From Apteryx mantelli (taxonomy: Eukaryota > Chordata > Aves > Apterygiformes > Apterygidae), in assembly GCF_036417845.1 (NCBI RefSeq), contig NC_089982.1, forward strand, positions 68,089,684 to 68,153,683: a stretch of 64,000 nt of DNA, written 5' to 3'. Position 1 is the stretch's first letter. Every line of letters begins with the position of its first letter. The notes under the pieces were generated by a model. It did not search any database and was not told the origin of the DNA. It saw only the letters and a program-made list of their open reading frames with translations. Below, piece after piece: positions 63,801 to 64,000 of this stretch. A program made the translations under genes and the position numbers.

Positions 63801-64000
63801 TCTTAATATTGTTTGAAGAGGTAGCTGAGGTTGAAGAGGTTCAAACAGTTGCCCCAGTGCCTAGTTTCTAGATGTCTGACCTCTGCAGCGGCATTGAGAG
63901 CCTGGAGCAAGATGCCTGGGTTACCCTGTACTGCACCCAAGGGAAGTGGGGGATTTGCAAAATGAGATGTACAAAAGATGTCATGTGGAGAGGGAGGCTA
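57812..64000. other. Non-coding AT-rich DNA to the window end
   Basis: No exon, young repeat or RNA gene is recognised in about 6 kb. Frames of up to 106 codons (62849-63317, minus) overlap each other in different frames and have no family signature. A CCATTCACTTGAATGG word at about 62426 is typical of old sauropsid repeats. The last 350 bases become somewhat more GC-rich (63660-64000) without a promoter or repeat signature. Confidence 0.45.

Noticed and set aside
1..64000. CRISPR array, operon or other prokaryotic system
   Set aside because: No regularly spaced direct repeats and no gene clusters; CR1 and MIR-type repeats show vertebrate nuclear DNA.

Overview
The window looks like bird nuclear DNA from an intergenic or deep intronic region. 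It is AT-rich, and its recognisable content is almost entirely interspersed repeats. The strongest sign of a bird is three CR1 LINE 3' ends carrying the CR1 terminal octamer (ATTCTGTG repeated), one of them with recognisable reverse-transcriptase C-terminal peptides. Older amniote repeats (MIR-type SINE pieces, a very decayed CR1, a possible hAT-type fragment) fit a sauropsid genome. I could not place the window in a known locus. I found no exon, tRNA, rRNA or other host gene that I can defend. The longest open frames are about 100-130 codons, lack family signatures, and several are antisense readings of CR1.

Layout. 1-3.1 kb is AT-rich unique DNA, closed by a CR1 tail (3097-3188). 4.09-4.7 kb is a pyrimidine-rich block. 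5-17.7 kb is mostly unique, with a MIR-like piece, small tandem duplications and short palindromes. 17707-18527 is a probable solo LTR with an octamer, an AP-1 site and a TATA box framed by an inverted repeat, a splice-donor-like site and a 142-bp internal duplication. 20093-20851 is a minus-strand CR1 with a non-colinear extra piece. 22690-22979 is a GC-rich promoter-like island, perhaps a second decayed LTR. 23528 starts a tRNA-like SINE head. 27124-27752 is a plus-strand CR1. 31.4 kb has an antisense MIR fragment.

35695-36000 is the most unusual structure: two 68-bp arms in inverted orientation, mismatched at three positions, around a 170-bp spacer. 38057-38440 is an ancient CR1. 42.3 kb may hold an hAT-like remnant. 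46.9 kb holds another tRNA-like SINE head, and 51.2 kb an antisense MIR piece. From 51.3 kb to the end I see only unique AT-rich DNA with a few small repeats.

There is no gene set acting together. Any function would be regulatory or RNA-based: LTR-driven transcription near 17.9 kb, the island near 22.8 kb, or a long hairpin RNA from 35.7-36.0 kb. Repeat names come from remembered family signatures, not from a database search.
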